Origin: Methylobacterium aquaticum
GTDB taxonomy: Bacteria > Pseudomonadota > Alphaproteobacteria > Rhizobiales > Beijerinckiaceae
NCBI RefSeq assembly: GCF_016804325.1
Contig: NZ_CP043627.1
Span: 3,547,001-3,611,000 of the forward strand
Direction: 5' to 3'
Length of the DNA stretch: 64,000 nucleotides
Shown: positions 1 to 9,185 of the stretch, piece after piece
Position numbering within the stretch: the stretch's first letter is position 1
How the letters are laid out: each line of letters opens with the position of its first letter
Notes under the pieces: generated by a model
What the model saw: only the letters and a program-made list of their open reading frames with translations
What the model was told of the DNA's origin: nothing
Database searches by the model: none
Position numbers and translations under genes: made by a program

Positions 1-2
1 TC

Positions 3-794
3 GACCTCGCGGTGCTGCCCGGCGACTACGCGCTACTCGACAAGCTCGCGCGCTCCCGCGACCTGCTCGCGGTGGCGGCGAGAGCCGACCTCGCCGTCCT
101 CCTGCCCGAAGGGCCCGAGGCGGAGGCCGCGCGGGCGTTTCGCGCCCTCGGGCGGGCGCGCGCGCCGGTGATCCTGCCGGCTGCGAGCGTGCAGGCCGCC
201 CTTGCGGCTCTGGCGCGGCCGGAGCCTGCCTCCGCCCCGGCGGCCGGGCGGCGCCCCGCTCTCGTGGCCGCGCTCGTCGCACTTCTTACCGCCGCGGCGC
301 TCGCTGCCGGCTTCGCGATGCTCCGCGCACGCCCGGAGGCGGACCGGCCGGTCGTCGCCGCCGCGACACCCGCCCCGGTCGAGCCCGGCACGGCCATCGC
401 CCCTGCGCCGGACCCCGTGGCGGGTGCCGCCGTCGTGGCGGAGCTGGCCGCTCCGGCGGGCTCGACCTGCCGGCGCGTTGCCTTCGGGGCCGATCCGCCG
501 GTGCGGCGTCCGGTCCCGGCGGAAGCGCCCGGCCGGCTGCGGGCGAGCCGCCTCGCGCCCGACCTGTGCGGCCTCGCCTTCCGCGCCACTCTGCCCGGCG
601 CGCGGGTGACGGTGGGCCCGGAACTCGCCGCCGCGGCGCTGCCGCCGATCCGGCTGCCCGACGGCGCCCAGGCCTATTTCCTGCGCGAGGGCGCCAGGCG
701 AAACCTCCTCTACACGGTCCAGGTCATAACGGACGCGGGCGCCGCAAACCCGTCGGGCACCGCCGATCGGCTCGTCCACGGCCTCGTCCGGTAA
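3..794 (+). CDS. Hypothetical protein with one membrane segment (5' end outside window)
   Basis: The frame is open from base 3, before the first possible start (GTG at 12), so the gene most likely begins upstream and this is its C-terminal part. The visible portion has an Ala/Arg-rich N-terminal stretch, one clear hydrophobic segment (around residues 85-105 of the visible part), a Pro/Ala-rich linker and a C-terminal domain of about 110 residues with two cysteines. This looks like a cytoplasmic or regulatory part tethered to a periplasmic domain. I do not recognise a family. The gene is followed on the same strand by secreted proteins of the same style, so an envelope role is plausible but unproven. 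Confidence 0.65.
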   Translation, partial: DLAVLPGDYALLDKLARSRDLLAVAARADLAVLLPEGPEAEAARAFRALGRARAPVILPAASVQAALAALARPEPASAPAAGRRPALVAALVALLTAAALAAGFAMLRARPEADRPVVAAATPAPVEPGTAIAPAPDPVAGAAVVAELAAPAGSTCRRVAFGADPPVRRPVPAEAPGRLRASRLAPDLCGLAFRATLPGARVTVGPELAAAALPPIRLPDGAQAYFLREGARRNLLYTVQVITDAGAANPSGTADRLVHGLVR

Positions 795-877
795 GGACTG
801 CTCCCGGCCCGGGATCGACTTATTTTGACTTGCGGATCGGCAGACGGCATAAAGCCGCCGCCGAGAGGAGGACAGCG

Positions 878-1894
878 ATGGCCACAAGCCACCGGACACG
901 CCGCTCGACCAAGGAGGAAACTTGGATATTTTTCAGCCTGATCCTTGCACTCGGCGCGGCTGAGCCTGCGCGGGCACAGAGCGTCGGCTTTGATCCTGCC
1001 GATTACGGTCGCGCGCGATTGCCGCTGCGGCAGACCACCGGCGATGCGGCGGCTTACGTCGACCGCAACAAGGGCGCGTTCGAGCCGATCGCCGAACTCG
1101 ATCCGCGCGACGGGCTCGCCGCGCTTGCCCGCCCGATCGGCCGCGTCGACATCGTGCTCAGGAACGCCCGCACCGGCCAGACGGTCGGCGCCTCCTGCAC
1201 CGGCGCGCTGCTGCCGGGTGATTACGTGCTCACCAACCACCATTGCCTGCCGCAATCGGGCGACCTGACCCCGGTCAAGGTCTCGATCCTGATGGATTAC
1301 CTGACCCTCGACGGACAGGGCTCGCGGCGGTTCGAGGTCGACCCGAAGCCGGTCGAGCACGACGCGCGCCTCGACTACGCCCTCGCCCGCGCCGACGGCA
1401 GCCCGACCGCGACCTACGGGACGGCCCGGCTCTCGGGCGAGGCGGTGCCCGGCAACCGCTCGATGCTCGTCATCCACCATCCCCTCGGGCGGCCGAAGGT
1501 GATGAGCCGCTTCCGCTGCTTTGCCCTCAAGGAGCAGGGCGAGGGGCCGGACCTGCGCCACCGCTGCGACACGCTCGGCGGCTCGTCGGGCTCGCTGATG
1601 TTCGACGCCTCGGTGGCCGGCGTCGCGCTGCACAAGGAGGGCGGCCTCGACCCGAAGGACCCGTCGAGCTTCAACGCGGCGACCCGCCTCTCGGCGATCC
1701 TCGGCCGCAGCCGGATCCTGTCCGAGATCGCGGCGCGCCAGGGCCGGCCGGCCGCCACCACGGCGGCCGCGGATCCGGCCCCGCCTCCGACCGCACCGGC
1801 GACGAGGCCAGCCGCGTCACCTGCGGCCGCCCCGCCCACACCCGACGGCCCCCTCGATCCGGGCCGGATGAACGCGATCCTGCGCGGGCGCTGA
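878..1894 (+). CDS. Secreted trypsin-like serine protease
   Basis: This is a 338-residue protein with a hydrophobic signal segment ending in an Ala-x-Ala-type site (PARAQ). The trypsin/V8-like fold is supported by an ordered catalytic triad: His in TNHHC (about residue 122), Asp in LDYAL (about 166) and Ser in GGSSGSL (about 237). The C-terminal 70 residues are Pro/Ala-rich and probably disordered. The ATG at 878 is chosen because GAGAGGAG precedes it at a good distance and the signal peptide starts there; the open frame continues upstream without meaning. It should cleave proteins in the periplasm or outside the cell. The substrate is unknown. The fold and triad are clear; the role is not. 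Confidence 0.85.
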   Translation: MATSHRTRRSTKEETWIFFSLILALGAAEPARAQSVGFDPADYGRARLPLRQTTGDAAAYVDRNKGAFEPIAELDPRDGLAALARPIGRVDIVLRNARTGQTVGASCTGALLPGDYVLTNHHCLPQSGDLTPVKVSILMDYLTLDGQGSRRFEVDPKPVEHDARLDYALARADGSPTATYGTARLSGEAVPGNRSMLVIHHPLGRPKVMSRFRCFALKEQGEGPDLRHRCDTLGGSSGSLMFDASVAGVALHKEGGLDPKDPSSFNAATRLSAILGRSRILSEIAARQGRPAATTAAADPAPPPTAPATRPAASPAAAPPTPDGPLDPGRMNAILRGR

Positions 1895-2001
1895 TCTTTT
1901 CCCGAGGCGATCTGCGCGCCGACGCAGCGAAAACCGCTCTGGCTCGTCCAGGCACGGGGTGTGACGGGCAAAAGGAAGGCCCGGAGGGGGAGAGCCGAAC
2001 C

Positions 2002-2844
2002 ATGCGGATCGACGACGCGCCCGCGCGACCGACCGTCAACGGCGACGCCGCCCTGCGGCGCACGGCCAGGCGTCGCCTCGGCCGCTCCTGCCTCGCACTG
2101 GCCCTGGGCCTCGTCGTCGCCCTCGGCGGCGCGGCGCGGGCGAACCCGCTGACCGAGGCGCCCGGCGGCCGGGAGAGGCTGGACGAGGCAGGGCCGGCGG
2201 AGGCGGAGTCCCGCAACCCGCCGGCGACCGCGATCATCCGCTCCCTTGCCCCCTTCGCCGACGGGAATCCGGGACTTGCCCCCGGCGTGCCGGCGCGGGC
2301 GCTCAAACCCGACGACGGCGGGCCGTCCGTGCGGGTCGATCCGGGCCGCACGGTCGATCTCACGGTGTTCTTCGCCTATGACAGCGCCCGCCTGACGCCG
2401 GAGGCGCGGATCCAGCTCGAGCCGCTGGGCCAGGCGCTCGCCTCGCGCGACCTCGCCGGCCACGGCTTCCTCATCGCCGGCCACACCGACGCGGCGGGCG
2501 CGCCCGCTCACAACCGGCGTCTGTCCCTCGCCCGGGCCCGGGCGGTGCGGACCCACCTCGTCGAGACCTACGGCATCGCGCCGGAGCGGTTGCGCGTGCA
2601 TGGCTGGGGTCCGACCTGCCCGAAGGACCCGGCCGCCCCGCTGTCGCGGGTCAACCGCCGAGTCGAGGTGAGCCTGATCGCGCCCGCCCGCCCGGGCGGG
2701 CTCCGCTTCCCCGGGCAGGCCGCAGAGGCCGCCTGCGCGGCCCCGGCCTTGACCGGCGCGACCTTGGCCGACCCGCGCCGACGCGTGGCCCTCGACCTCG
2801 ACGATTTCGACGCGGCGCCGACGCCGCTGCCCTGCTCCGAGTGA
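2002..2844 (+). CDS. OmpA-family peptidoglycan-binding protein
   Basis: This 280-residue protein has an N-terminal hydrophobic signal segment (about residues 28-48) and a C-terminal OmpA-like domain (about 115-235). The domain shows the hallmark series FAYDSARLTPEA, IAGHTDAAGA and NRRLSLARARAV, the last being the region that contacts diaminopimelate in peptidoglycan. A short tail follows the domain. There is no beta-barrel, so the protein is probably periplasmic and anchored to the cell wall. GGAGGGGGAGAG precedes the ATG. It lies between a secreted protease and another exported protein on the same strand, with 107 and 16 bp gaps, consistent with an envelope-related transcription unit. Confidence 0.85.
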   Translation: MRIDDAPARPTVNGDAALRRTARRRLGRSCLALALGLVVALGGAARANPLTEAPGGRERLDEAGPAEAESRNPPATAIIRSLAPFADGNPGLAPGVPARALKPDDGGPSVRVDPGRTVDLTVFFAYDSARLTPEARIQLEPLGQALASRDLAGHGFLIAGHTDAAGAPAHNRRLSLARARAVRTHLVETYGIAPERLRVHGWGPTCPKDPAAPLSRVNRRVEVSLIAPARPGGLRFPGQAAEAACAAPALTGATLADPRRRVALDLDDFDAAPTPLPCSE

Positions 2845-2860
2845 CCGACAGGAGGACACG

Positions 2861-3808
2861 ATGCTGCCCATCCGTGCCGCCGCGCGCCGCGCCGCCCTCG
2901 CCGCTTTCTCCCTCGGCCTCCTCTTTGGAGGCCCGGCCCTCTCCCAGCCCAAACCCACCGTCGTGGTGATGGGTGAGGATGCCGACGAGGATTCGGTGCC
3001 GCGCGGCAACCGCATCTTCCAGCGGGTGATCGCAGAACTCTCCGAGACGATGAAGCTGCGCGGATACAACGTCTACGACGAGACCGCGGTGGCGATGGGC
3101 TTCACGCAACCGAACCGGGTGCGCCGGCGCGACGCCGAGCTGATCGAGGTCGCCCGCGCGGTCTCGAGTCCGCCCCTCGACGTGGTCGCGGTGTTCCAGA
3201 TCTACGCCTCGGCGTCGAAATCGGCTTATTCGGACATCGTGCGGCCGGAGGTGCGAATCCCGGGCCGACTCCTCAACGTGCGCACCGGCCAGTCCCTCGG
3301 CTCGTTCGAGGTCGCAGGCGTGCAGCTGCCGCCGCTGCCGCAGGGCTGCGACCGCGAATGCCTGCTCGAGCGGGTCGGCGCCGAGGCCAAGGTGATCGCC
3401 GGCGACGTCGCAGCAGCGCTCACCGCGAAGCTCGACGGAGTCGTGGCGCCCCGCCGCGGGGCCGATCCCGGCGCGGCCCTCGTCCCGGGCGCCGTTGCCG
3501 CACCGGTCGCCGGCGGCCCGACGGGTGAGGCCTGCGGCGGCCTGCCGACGGCCTACGTCGTGCGTCTCAACGGATTCTCGGCCCAGGAGGTCCAGGCGGC
3601 CGAGGAGTACATGGCGGCGTTCCGCTGCTACGAGCACCACCGTCCGGTGCGGGCCGGGGCGTCCGCCGCCGAGTACTGGTACGAGACCCGCTCCGACTCC
3701 GCCCGCCTCGGCCGCAACCTGCGCCTGATGCTCGAGCACATGAGCGCGCCCGGACAGGTCCAGTTCTCCGGCAACACCTTCGTGCTCAGCCGCGTCGCGA
3801 CGCGCTGA
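2861..3808 (+). CDS. Exported protein of unknown function
   Basis: This is a 315-residue protein with a classical signal peptide (hydrophobic core LAAFSLGLLFGG, cleavage near ALSQ). The first half, about residues 35-180, alternates strands and helices and mentions no known motif. It faintly recalls the nucleotide-binding-like periplasmic domains of LpoB/CsgG-type lipoproteins, but there is no lipobox. A Pro/Ala/Gly linker leads to an 85-residue C-terminal domain with two cysteines (CGGLP and FRCYEHH) that may form a disulfide. AGGAGG precedes the ATG and the gap to the preceding gene is 16 bp. Function is unknown. Confidence 0.75.
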   Translation: MLPIRAAARRAALAAFSLGLLFGGPALSQPKPTVVVMGEDADEDSVPRGNRIFQRVIAELSETMKLRGYNVYDETAVAMGFTQPNRVRRRDAELIEVARAVSSPPLDVVAVFQIYASASKSAYSDIVRPEVRIPGRLLNVRTGQSLGSFEVAGVQLPPLPQGCDRECLLERVGAEAKVIAGDVAAALTAKLDGVVAPRRGADPGAALVPGAVAAPVAGGPTGEACGGLPTAYVVRLNGFSAQEVQAAEEYMAAFRCYEHHRPVRAGASAAEYWYETRSDSARLGRNLRLMLEHMSAPGQVQFSGNTFVLSRVATR

Positions 3809-3840
3809 ACGCCTCGCACCGACCACCTGGAGATTCCGCA

Positions 3841-4815
3841 ATGGCATCGTTCCTGAGCCGCGCCGCCCGCGGGCCCCTTCTCGCCGTCGGCCTGCGTCTG
3901 GCGGTCCTCAGCCTCCTCACCCAGCCCGCCCTCGCCGCCGAGGCGGTGTTCCCGGCCGCCGGCTCGGTCGGCCTAGTGCCGCCCCCCGGCATGACGCCCT
4001 CGAAGAGCTTTGCAGGGTTCGAGCATCGTTCGGGCGCCTCGATCCTCATCACCGAGATGCCGGCCGAGGCCTACGGCCAGCTCGTTGAGCGGTTCACCCC
4101 CGAGGCCCTGCGCGCGACGGGCTTCGAGGCCCGGGGTTCCGGCACCGCGCTCGGCGTCGCCGGCGGCGAGGGCCGGGTTCTGCGCGGCAGACAGGCCGCC
4201 AACGGGCTCACCTACGCCAAGTGGGTCGCGGTGGTGCGCGGTGCCTCCGGTACCGGCCTCGTCACGGTGCAGGTGCCGGAGGCCGCGCGACGCCAGATGC
4301 CGGACGAGGCGGTCGAGGCCGCGCTCTCGACGATCGCGTTCCGGGCGCCCGGCAGCCTCGCCGACCAGATCGCAGCCCTTCCCTATACCGTCGGCGACCT
4401 CGCGGGCTTCCGTCCAGTGCGCGCGCTGATGGGCAACGCCCTGATGCTCACCGACGGCCCGAAGGACATCGATCCCGACGGTGTGCAGCCGCTGGTCGTC
4501 GTCGCCCCCTCGATGGGGCGGGCCGCCGTGCCGGAGGGCCAGGAAGGGGTCTTCGCCCGCAAGGCGCTCGCCACCTTCCGCGAGATCAAGGACGTCACGG
4601 TCACCGACGAGGACCGCGCGACCCGCGACGGCGCGGTGGTGCTGCGCCTGCGCGCCACCGGCTCGGATGCGAGGAGCGGCCGTCCGGTCGCCGTCGCGCA
4701 GGTGATCCGGTTCGAAGGATCGACCTACCTGCGCGTCCTCGGTCTGGCACCGGCGGACCGGCCCGAGGCGCTCGCCCGCGCCGAGCGCGTGGCTGCCTCG
4801 GTCGCGCCGCGCTGA
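3841..4815 (+). CDS. Exported protein of unknown function
   Basis: This 324-residue protein has a signal peptide with its core at about residues 12-30 and a likely cleavage site in ALAAEA. The mature part reads as two similar alpha/beta halves. The first covers about residues 40-170 (VGLVPPPGM to STIAFRAP) and the second about 190-324 (VGDLAGFRPV to RVAASVAPR). Each half ends with a helix pattern that could reflect an internal duplication. No catalytic motif is recognised. GGAG lies just upstream of the ATG. It belongs to the same directional run of exported proteins as its neighbours. Confidence 0.75.
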   Translation: MASFLSRAARGPLLAVGLRLAVLSLLTQPALAAEAVFPAAGSVGLVPPPGMTPSKSFAGFEHRSGASILITEMPAEAYGQLVERFTPEALRATGFEARGSGTALGVAGGEGRVLRGRQAANGLTYAKWVAVVRGASGTGLVTVQVPEAARRQMPDEAVEAALSTIAFRAPGSLADQIAALPYTVGDLAGFRPVRALMGNALMLTDGPKDIDPDGVQPLVVVAPSMGRAAVPEGQEGVFARKALATFREIKDVTVTDEDRATRDGAVVLRLRATGSDARSGRPVAVAQVIRFEGSTYLRVLGLAPADRPEALARAERVAASVAPR

Positions 4816-4826
4816 GGAGGTCACGC

Positions 4827-5114
4827 ATGGCCCGTCGCATCATCCTGCTTCCCGCCGTGCTCCTCGGCCTCGCCGCGGCGGCAAGCGTCGCGCAGGCCGG
4901 CCCGGCACCCGACGTGCCGCAACTGGTGCGGGACTGGACCGCCCTCAACGCCGCCTGCCGGGGCGGGCGCGGCGACGATCCTGCCACGCTCGACGCCTGC
5001 ACCCGGCGCGACGCCGTCGACCGGCGGCTCGAGGCGACGGGCTGGTGCTACGGCCGGCCCGGCGATGCCGGATACCAGCGGGTCTGGCGCCCCTGCGCCG
5101 GGAGCTCGCGATGA
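4827..5114 (+). CDS. Small exported Cys-containing protein
   Basis: This 95-residue product has a signal peptide (LLPAVLLGLAAAASVAQA) and a mature domain of about 70 residues with four cysteines (in AACRGG, DACTRR, GWCYG and RPCAG), suggesting two disulfides. The pattern of small domain, repeated Cys and the motif TGWCYG resembles short periplasmic proteins common in Methylobacterium-like genomes, but no function is known to me. The ATG at 4827 follows GAGGAGG and starts 11 bp after the preceding stop. Its stop codon overlaps the next start (ATGA), indicating translational coupling. Confidence 0.75.
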   Translation: MARRIILLPAVLLGLAAAASVAQAGPAPDVPQLVRDWTALNAACRGGRGDDPATLDACTRRDAVDRRLEATGWCYGRPGDAGYQRVWRPCAGSSR

Positions 5115-5422
5115 GTGCGGTACCGCCGAGCGGAACCCGGCGCGGAAGGAGCCGGCCCATGCTCCTCCTCGGCGTGCTGATCGTCTGGACCCCGTTCCTG
5201 CTGCTCGTCCTCTCCCTGATCGTCGCCCGCCTGACGGGGTGCACGGTCAACGAGGCGGGCGCGCAGCCGTGCCGGATCGCCGGCCTCGACGTCGGCGGCC
5301 TGCTCTACACCCTGACGATGATGGGCTGGCTGGTGATTCCGCTCCTGCCCTTCATGGCGCTGACGCTGATCGGCGTGGCCGTCGCCGTCGTGCTGGCGCT
5401 GTTCGGGATCCGCTGGCCGTGA
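5111..5422 (+). CDS. Small two-helix membrane protein
   Basis: The 103-residue protein has a short basic N-terminus and two strong hydrophobic segments, about residues 17-38 (LLLGVLIVWTPFLLLVLSLI) and 64-96. They are separated by a 25-residue loop containing two cysteines (GCTVN and PCRIAG). The start is fixed by the ATGA overlap with the preceding gene at 5111-5114. The ORF also extends upstream to 5045, but that part overlaps the preceding gene and is not needed. It is probably an inner-membrane protein. The function is unknown, but coupling to the preceding exported Cys-rich protein suggests the two act together. Confidence 0.7.
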   Translation: MSAVPPSGTRRGRSRPMLLLGVLIVWTPFLLLVLSLIVARLTGCTVNEAGAQPCRIAGLDVGGLLYTLTMMGWLVIPLLPFMALTLIGVAVAVVLALFGIRWP

Positions 5423-5493
5423 CGCGGGCGCAGGGTCCGACGGCGCCCGCCGACGGACCATTCCCCCATCGTCGCCCGAGCGCGGAGCGCACC

Positions 5494-6120
5494 ATGACCC
5501 GCATGATCGCCGTTGTCCCCGTCGCCGCCGCCCTGATCCCGCTGCTGGCCGCCACAGCGCCAGCCCAGGACGTCGGCACGGGCATCATTCAGGGGATGCA
5601 GCAGTACCGGACCCTCGACGCCCGGTCCGTCGGGGAGGTTGCCGGCTCGGAGAGCGGGGATGCCGGCCCCGCCCTGCCCTTCGCCTCGAACACGGAGCTG
5701 CGGGCCGCCACGGTCGCGCGCCACGTCCGGGAGCTGCGTGCCACCAACCCGATCGCCGCGGGCGAGGTCGCCCGGGAGATGGCCCGGCACGATTACGACG
5801 CGATCTTCCGGAGCTTCCTCTCCGACACCGCACTTCGCCCGGACGATGCCGGCGACGTGCTCACCGCCTTCATCGTCCTGCAATGGATGGTCGCCAACGA
5901 CACCAAGGCCGAGCCGAGCCCTGCTGCGCTCCGGGCGGTGCGGCGTCAGATGGTGGCGCCGATGGCCGACAAGCCGCCCCTGTCGCAGGCGGCCACCCGC
6001 GCCGCCTTCGCCGAGCAGGTGAAGCTCCGCACGGTCCTGCACCATGCCGGCTGGCAGGCGGCGCAGCGCCTCGGGATGGTGCCGAGCTTCGTCGCCACCC
6101 TGTCGGGGGATTTCATCCCC
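5494..6120 (+). pseudogene. 5' part of a frame-broken exported protein gene
   Basis: The reading frame starts with a clean signal peptide (MTRMIAVVPVAAALIP, cleavage near APAQD). It continues as a helical, normal-looking protein for about 205 residues, up to VPSFVATLSGDF. At the CCCCC tract at 6117-6121 the frame-1 translation turns into Arg-rich nonsense. Sensible protein continues in another frame (AKLRAVALTDDGLVGKG) and then in a third frame from about 6240 to 6952. Two single-base losses would rejoin the pieces into one protein of about 485 residues. Either the gene is truly inactivated or the sequence has homopolymer errors. The family is not recognised. Confidence 0.6.
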
Positions 6121-6241
6121 CGGCGAAGCTGCGGGCGGTCGCTCTCACCGATGACGGACTGGTGGGCAAGGGCGGCCGGAGGGCTCCGGCGGCCCGGACC
6201 GCGGCGGGTGGCGCGTTGCCCGAGGCCCCCGTCGCCCCGGC

Positions 6242-6952
6242 AACGCTCCGCCCGTCGTCGTGGCCGAGCCGCCGGCGGAACCGCGCCACGCCGCGAACTG
6301 GGCCGGGGTCGAGGGCGTGTATTTCCGCGCGACGACCGGCGTCGGGGTCGGCGGCATGGTCGTGATCGAGTTCGAGCCGCTGATCCTGTTTCGCGACGGC
6401 AGCTCCTACGAGATCGACGATGTCGCCCTCGAGGACGTCGACCTCGCCGCCGAGCGCGCCGCCAAGCCGCGCCGCTTCGGCCGCTGGACCCGCTCCGGCG
6501 GCTCGTACGTGCTGACCGGCACGGGGGGTAAGCCGCAGGACTACAGGCTCCAGGACGGCTCGTTCTTCAAGGCCTACCCGGCGGAGGCCGGCGAGCGGAC
6601 GATCGCCCGGTCCTACCGCCGCATGTCGGGCGGCGGCAACACGGCGATGGGCGGCGACGTGATGGTCGCCGTCTCGAGCCGCTACGATTTTCGCTCCGAC
6701 GGCACCTACGGCCGCGGCGGCGCGACCGGAGCGACGAATTCGGGCGCGACCACCGGGGTCGGGTCGGCGATCGGCCGCCGGCGCGCTTCCGACGGCGGCC
6801 GCTATGCCCTCGACCGGCACACGCTGACGTTGACCGGCCCCGACGGGCGCAGCCGCCGCCTGTTCTTCGCCTACGGCTCGCAGAAGGATCCGCCGCAGCC
6901 GGACCGCGAGATGGCCTTCATCGGCGGCAGCGTGTTCACGAACCCGGATTGA
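6242..6952 (+). pseudogene. 3' part of the same frame-broken gene
   Basis: This segment encodes about 235 residues of well-behaved sequence, with NWAGVEGVYF, a beta-rich region with many aromatic residues, and a Gly/Thr-rich loop. It has no signal peptide and no good ribosome binding site; a GTG at 6260 is the only usable start. The sense of the translation, and the fact that the upstream frames lead directly into it, make it most likely the C-terminal domain of the gene that starts at 5494. If it is instead a separate gene it would start at 6260 and encode a 230-residue cytoplasmic protein. The strand-rich pattern suggests a beta-barrel or lipocalin-like domain, without firm evidence. Confidence 0.55.
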
Positions 6953-7004
6953 GGGCTGCCCCGTCGGGCTGCGGGGCGAAGCCCGGCGTAGCATGGAGAA
7001 TGCG

Positions 7005-7943
7005 ATGGCGAGCTATTCCGTCGACGATGCCGAACGCGATCTCCGGGCTGCGCTGGATAAGGCGCCGGCGGGCGCCGTCCGAGGAGACTGGACGGTGACG
7101 ACCCTGCAAGCCGGCCATTCCAGCTGTAGCGGCGGCTATCACCGCCGCGACGGCTCGCTTGTGGCCTCGGACGAACCACAGTTCGACATTTTCAAAGAGG
7201 TCGTCGCGCGACTCGGCACGAACGCCGCGACGCCGTTCAACGTCGTGAGCGTCCACTGGACCCGGGCAACGCTGCCTTGGCAACAGAGTCGGGTCACCGT
7301 CGAAACGACCTTCGATGCCGCGCTGGTCCCGCGTGGTCCCGACGATCCGGTCTACGCCGCCGCGGCCGCTGCGCGCCGCCGCTTCTGGAACTCGGTCGGA
7401 ACCGTCGAACCGGGCTTTGCCGCCGAACGCGGGCAGGCCAACATCCACGGACAGACGAAGTGGTTCCAGCCCCATCGCCGCATCCTGAAAATCGAGCACG
7501 GCGACGCGGTGCTGCTGGCGACCGACGGCCTCTCGACCCCCTGGGCGGGCGTGACGGCGCAGGAGAACGGGGTCGAATGCGAGATCGTCATGCGGCTCGG
7601 CGGGGCCGGCAATCCGGTCGTCGCGGACGAGGCCTCCGTGGCGCTCTGGTCCGACGTGCTGATCGGCGTCGGCGACCTCGTCGCCGACGGCTACCGCGTC
7701 TTGCGGGACGTCCAGACCAACGGCGCGATCCTGTTCTGCCGCCTCGCCGAGGATTGCCGGCCGATGACGCGAATGGCCCTCCGCATGGACCTGCACTCGA
7801 TCGAGGGGCTGCCGTTCGGGCCGGTGAGCCTCGTCGAGGCGACACCGCTCCGCGACGACGAACTGCCCGGACTGGACGACGACCCATGGGGCAAGGCCGC
7901 TGCACTGCGGGCGCTGGCGACGCGCGCCGTGTCCAAGTGCTGA
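7005..7943 (+). CDS. Hypothetical cytoplasmic protein
   Basis: The protein is about 312 residues with no signal peptide or membrane segment. The ATG at 7005 is chosen; 6993 is a possible in-frame alternative. About residues 30-170 are acidic and aromatic. A segment near residue 170 (AVLLATDGLSTPWAG), followed by VECEIVMRLGG, has the flavour of the suppressor-of-fused-like bacterial domain, in which a short Thr/Asp-Gly-Leu/Met-Ser motif recurs. I give this only as a possibility. The protein ends in a cysteine. The next gene lies 219 bp downstream on the same strand. Confidence 0.65.
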   Translation: MASYSVDDAERDLRAALDKAPAGAVRGDWTVTTLQAGHSSCSGGYHRRDGSLVASDEPQFDIFKEVVARLGTNAATPFNVVSVHWTRATLPWQQSRVTVETTFDAALVPRGPDDPVYAAAAAARRRFWNSVGTVEPGFAAERGQANIHGQTKWFQPHRRILKIEHGDAVLLATDGLSTPWAGVTAQENGVECEIVMRLGGAGNPVVADEASVALWSDVLIGVGDLVADGYRVLRDVQTNGAILFCRLAEDCRPMTRMALRMDLHSIEGLPFGPVSLVEATPLRDDELPGLDDDPWGKAAALRALATRAVSKC

Positions 7944-8162
7944 GTCCAGCCGTCATTCCTGCTTCGGGAAGTCCGATTCGTCGATTACGAGAAGGCTGTC
8001 CGATCCATCGTCCGGCGCGAAGATCGAGCCGCGCTCGGTCGTCCTCATCGGTGCCGACGAGTTCGAGCGTGTCGCCCTCGACGCAGTATCGTCCGGCCGT
8101 TGCGGAATGCTCAACGCGTGTCGCGCATACCCCGATCGGTTCGCCAAAGCGTGGAGGCCTTC

Positions 8163-9026
8163 ATGCCCTCGAAGCGTGAGCTTTGGGCAGGCCTGGCGTT
8201 CTTCGCGCTCGCGGCGGGCTCGCTCGTCCTGTTCCGGCGCCCGTTCGACTTCGCCGGCTGGGCAGGCCTTGCCGGCTGTCTCGCCTTCGTGATTCTCGCC
8301 GGCTACGGCCTCATGAAGCCGGATATCGGCCCCGTGAAGCCGGGCATCCGAGTCGGGCGACAGGAAATCGACGATCCCGCGATACCCGAGTTGCCTTGGA
8401 CGATCGGCGACGCGCCGCTCGAGGACATCCCGATCGGCGATCCGTCACCGGACGAACTGCGCATCCTCGAAACCACGATCGCCGCGCTCGAGGCCGTCGG
8501 CGGCCTGGAGCGCGGCGAGATCGCTGCAGGCTCGCTCTGGAGGGCGGCCCAGCGGCTCGATCCCGGCCGGGCCATCGGCATTTCTGAGGCCGTCAGTTCG
8601 TTCGCGGCCCTTCACGACGATGGACATCCGCGCATCGGGCGCCTGATATTCGTTCCGGCTCACACCGAATACGACGCCCCCCTTCTCGCCGAGATCACGG
8701 CCTGCACACTCGCCTCGCTCGGCCATGCCGTGCAGCCGCGCGACATCACGGTCACGCTGCCGCCGGAGGGCAAGCAGGGAACGGCTCGGATCGCCTTCCC
8801 GATCGAGGGCCGCGCCCGGATGGTGAACTGCGACTATCTCTGGAAGTATCCGCCAGCCGATCTCATCCCAGCGCTCAGGCGCTTCGGAAGGCCGGAGGAT
8901 CCGCGCGATCTCGTCTGCGCCGATCCCGGCGACCAGACACTCCTCTATGCCGCCATCCACTCCGGATCGTTGAAGGAGCTGAACCATCGTCTCCCAGCGG
9001 CGGACGATCTCTTCCACGAGGCCTGA
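8163..9026 (+). CDS. Membrane-anchored protein of unknown function
   Basis: The 287-residue product has two closely spaced hydrophobic segments at its N-terminus (about residues 8-24 and 30-48), followed by a soluble region of about 235 residues that is probably cytoplasmic. The soluble part is helical near residues 95-140 and then alternates strands and helices; no motif is recognised. GTGGAGG precedes the ATG at a normal distance, so this start is preferred to an in-frame start at 8100. This is the last intact gene before the insertion-sequence scar. Confidence 0.65.
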   Translation: MPSKRELWAGLAFFALAAGSLVLFRRPFDFAGWAGLAGCLAFVILAGYGLMKPDIGPVKPGIRVGRQEIDDPAIPELPWTIGDAPLEDIPIGDPSPDELRILETTIAALEAVGGLERGEIAAGSLWRAAQRLDPGRAIGISEAVSSFAALHDDGHPRIGRLIFVPAHTEYDAPLLAEITACTLASLGHAVQPRDITVTLPPEGKQGTARIAFPIEGRARMVNCDYLWKYPPADLIPALRRFGRPEDPRDLVCADPGDQTLLYAAIHSGSLKELNHRLPAADDLFHEA

Positions 9027-9117
9027 GGTTTGGCAACGACAGCGGCCTCCTGCGATCTTTGTCTGCCCGGCAAGCGGACTTCAACGTGACGGCGGACGCC
9101 GAGGCAGGCCTGGAGCT

Positions 9118-9185
9118 GTAGGTCGGCAGCGTCGACGGCTACGACAACGCCTTGGCGAAGACGATCAGCGGTCCGTTCGAGGTGG
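9118..9185 (+). mobile_element. IS3-family transposase (OrfB) remnant
   Basis: Translation of this short stretch gives [20 protein letters not shown]. This matches the conserved catalytic-region signature of IS3-family OrfB transposases (GSVGDSYDNALAETINGLYK), in which the Asp of YDN belongs to the DDE triad. Only about 20 codons survive. They run directly into an istB remnant on the opposite strand, so an IS3 copy and an IS21 copy were joined by deletion. Confidence 0.6.

Noticed and set aside
6110..6245. Programmed ribosomal frameshifting as an explanation for the broken envelope gene
   Set aside because: Two separate shifts would be required and no slippery heptamer is visible; homopolymer error or decay is simpler.
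7953..8147. A possible 64-codon minus-strand gene in the gap between 7943 and 8163
   Set aside because: It has no ribosome binding site and no recognisable family, and its length is expected by chance.
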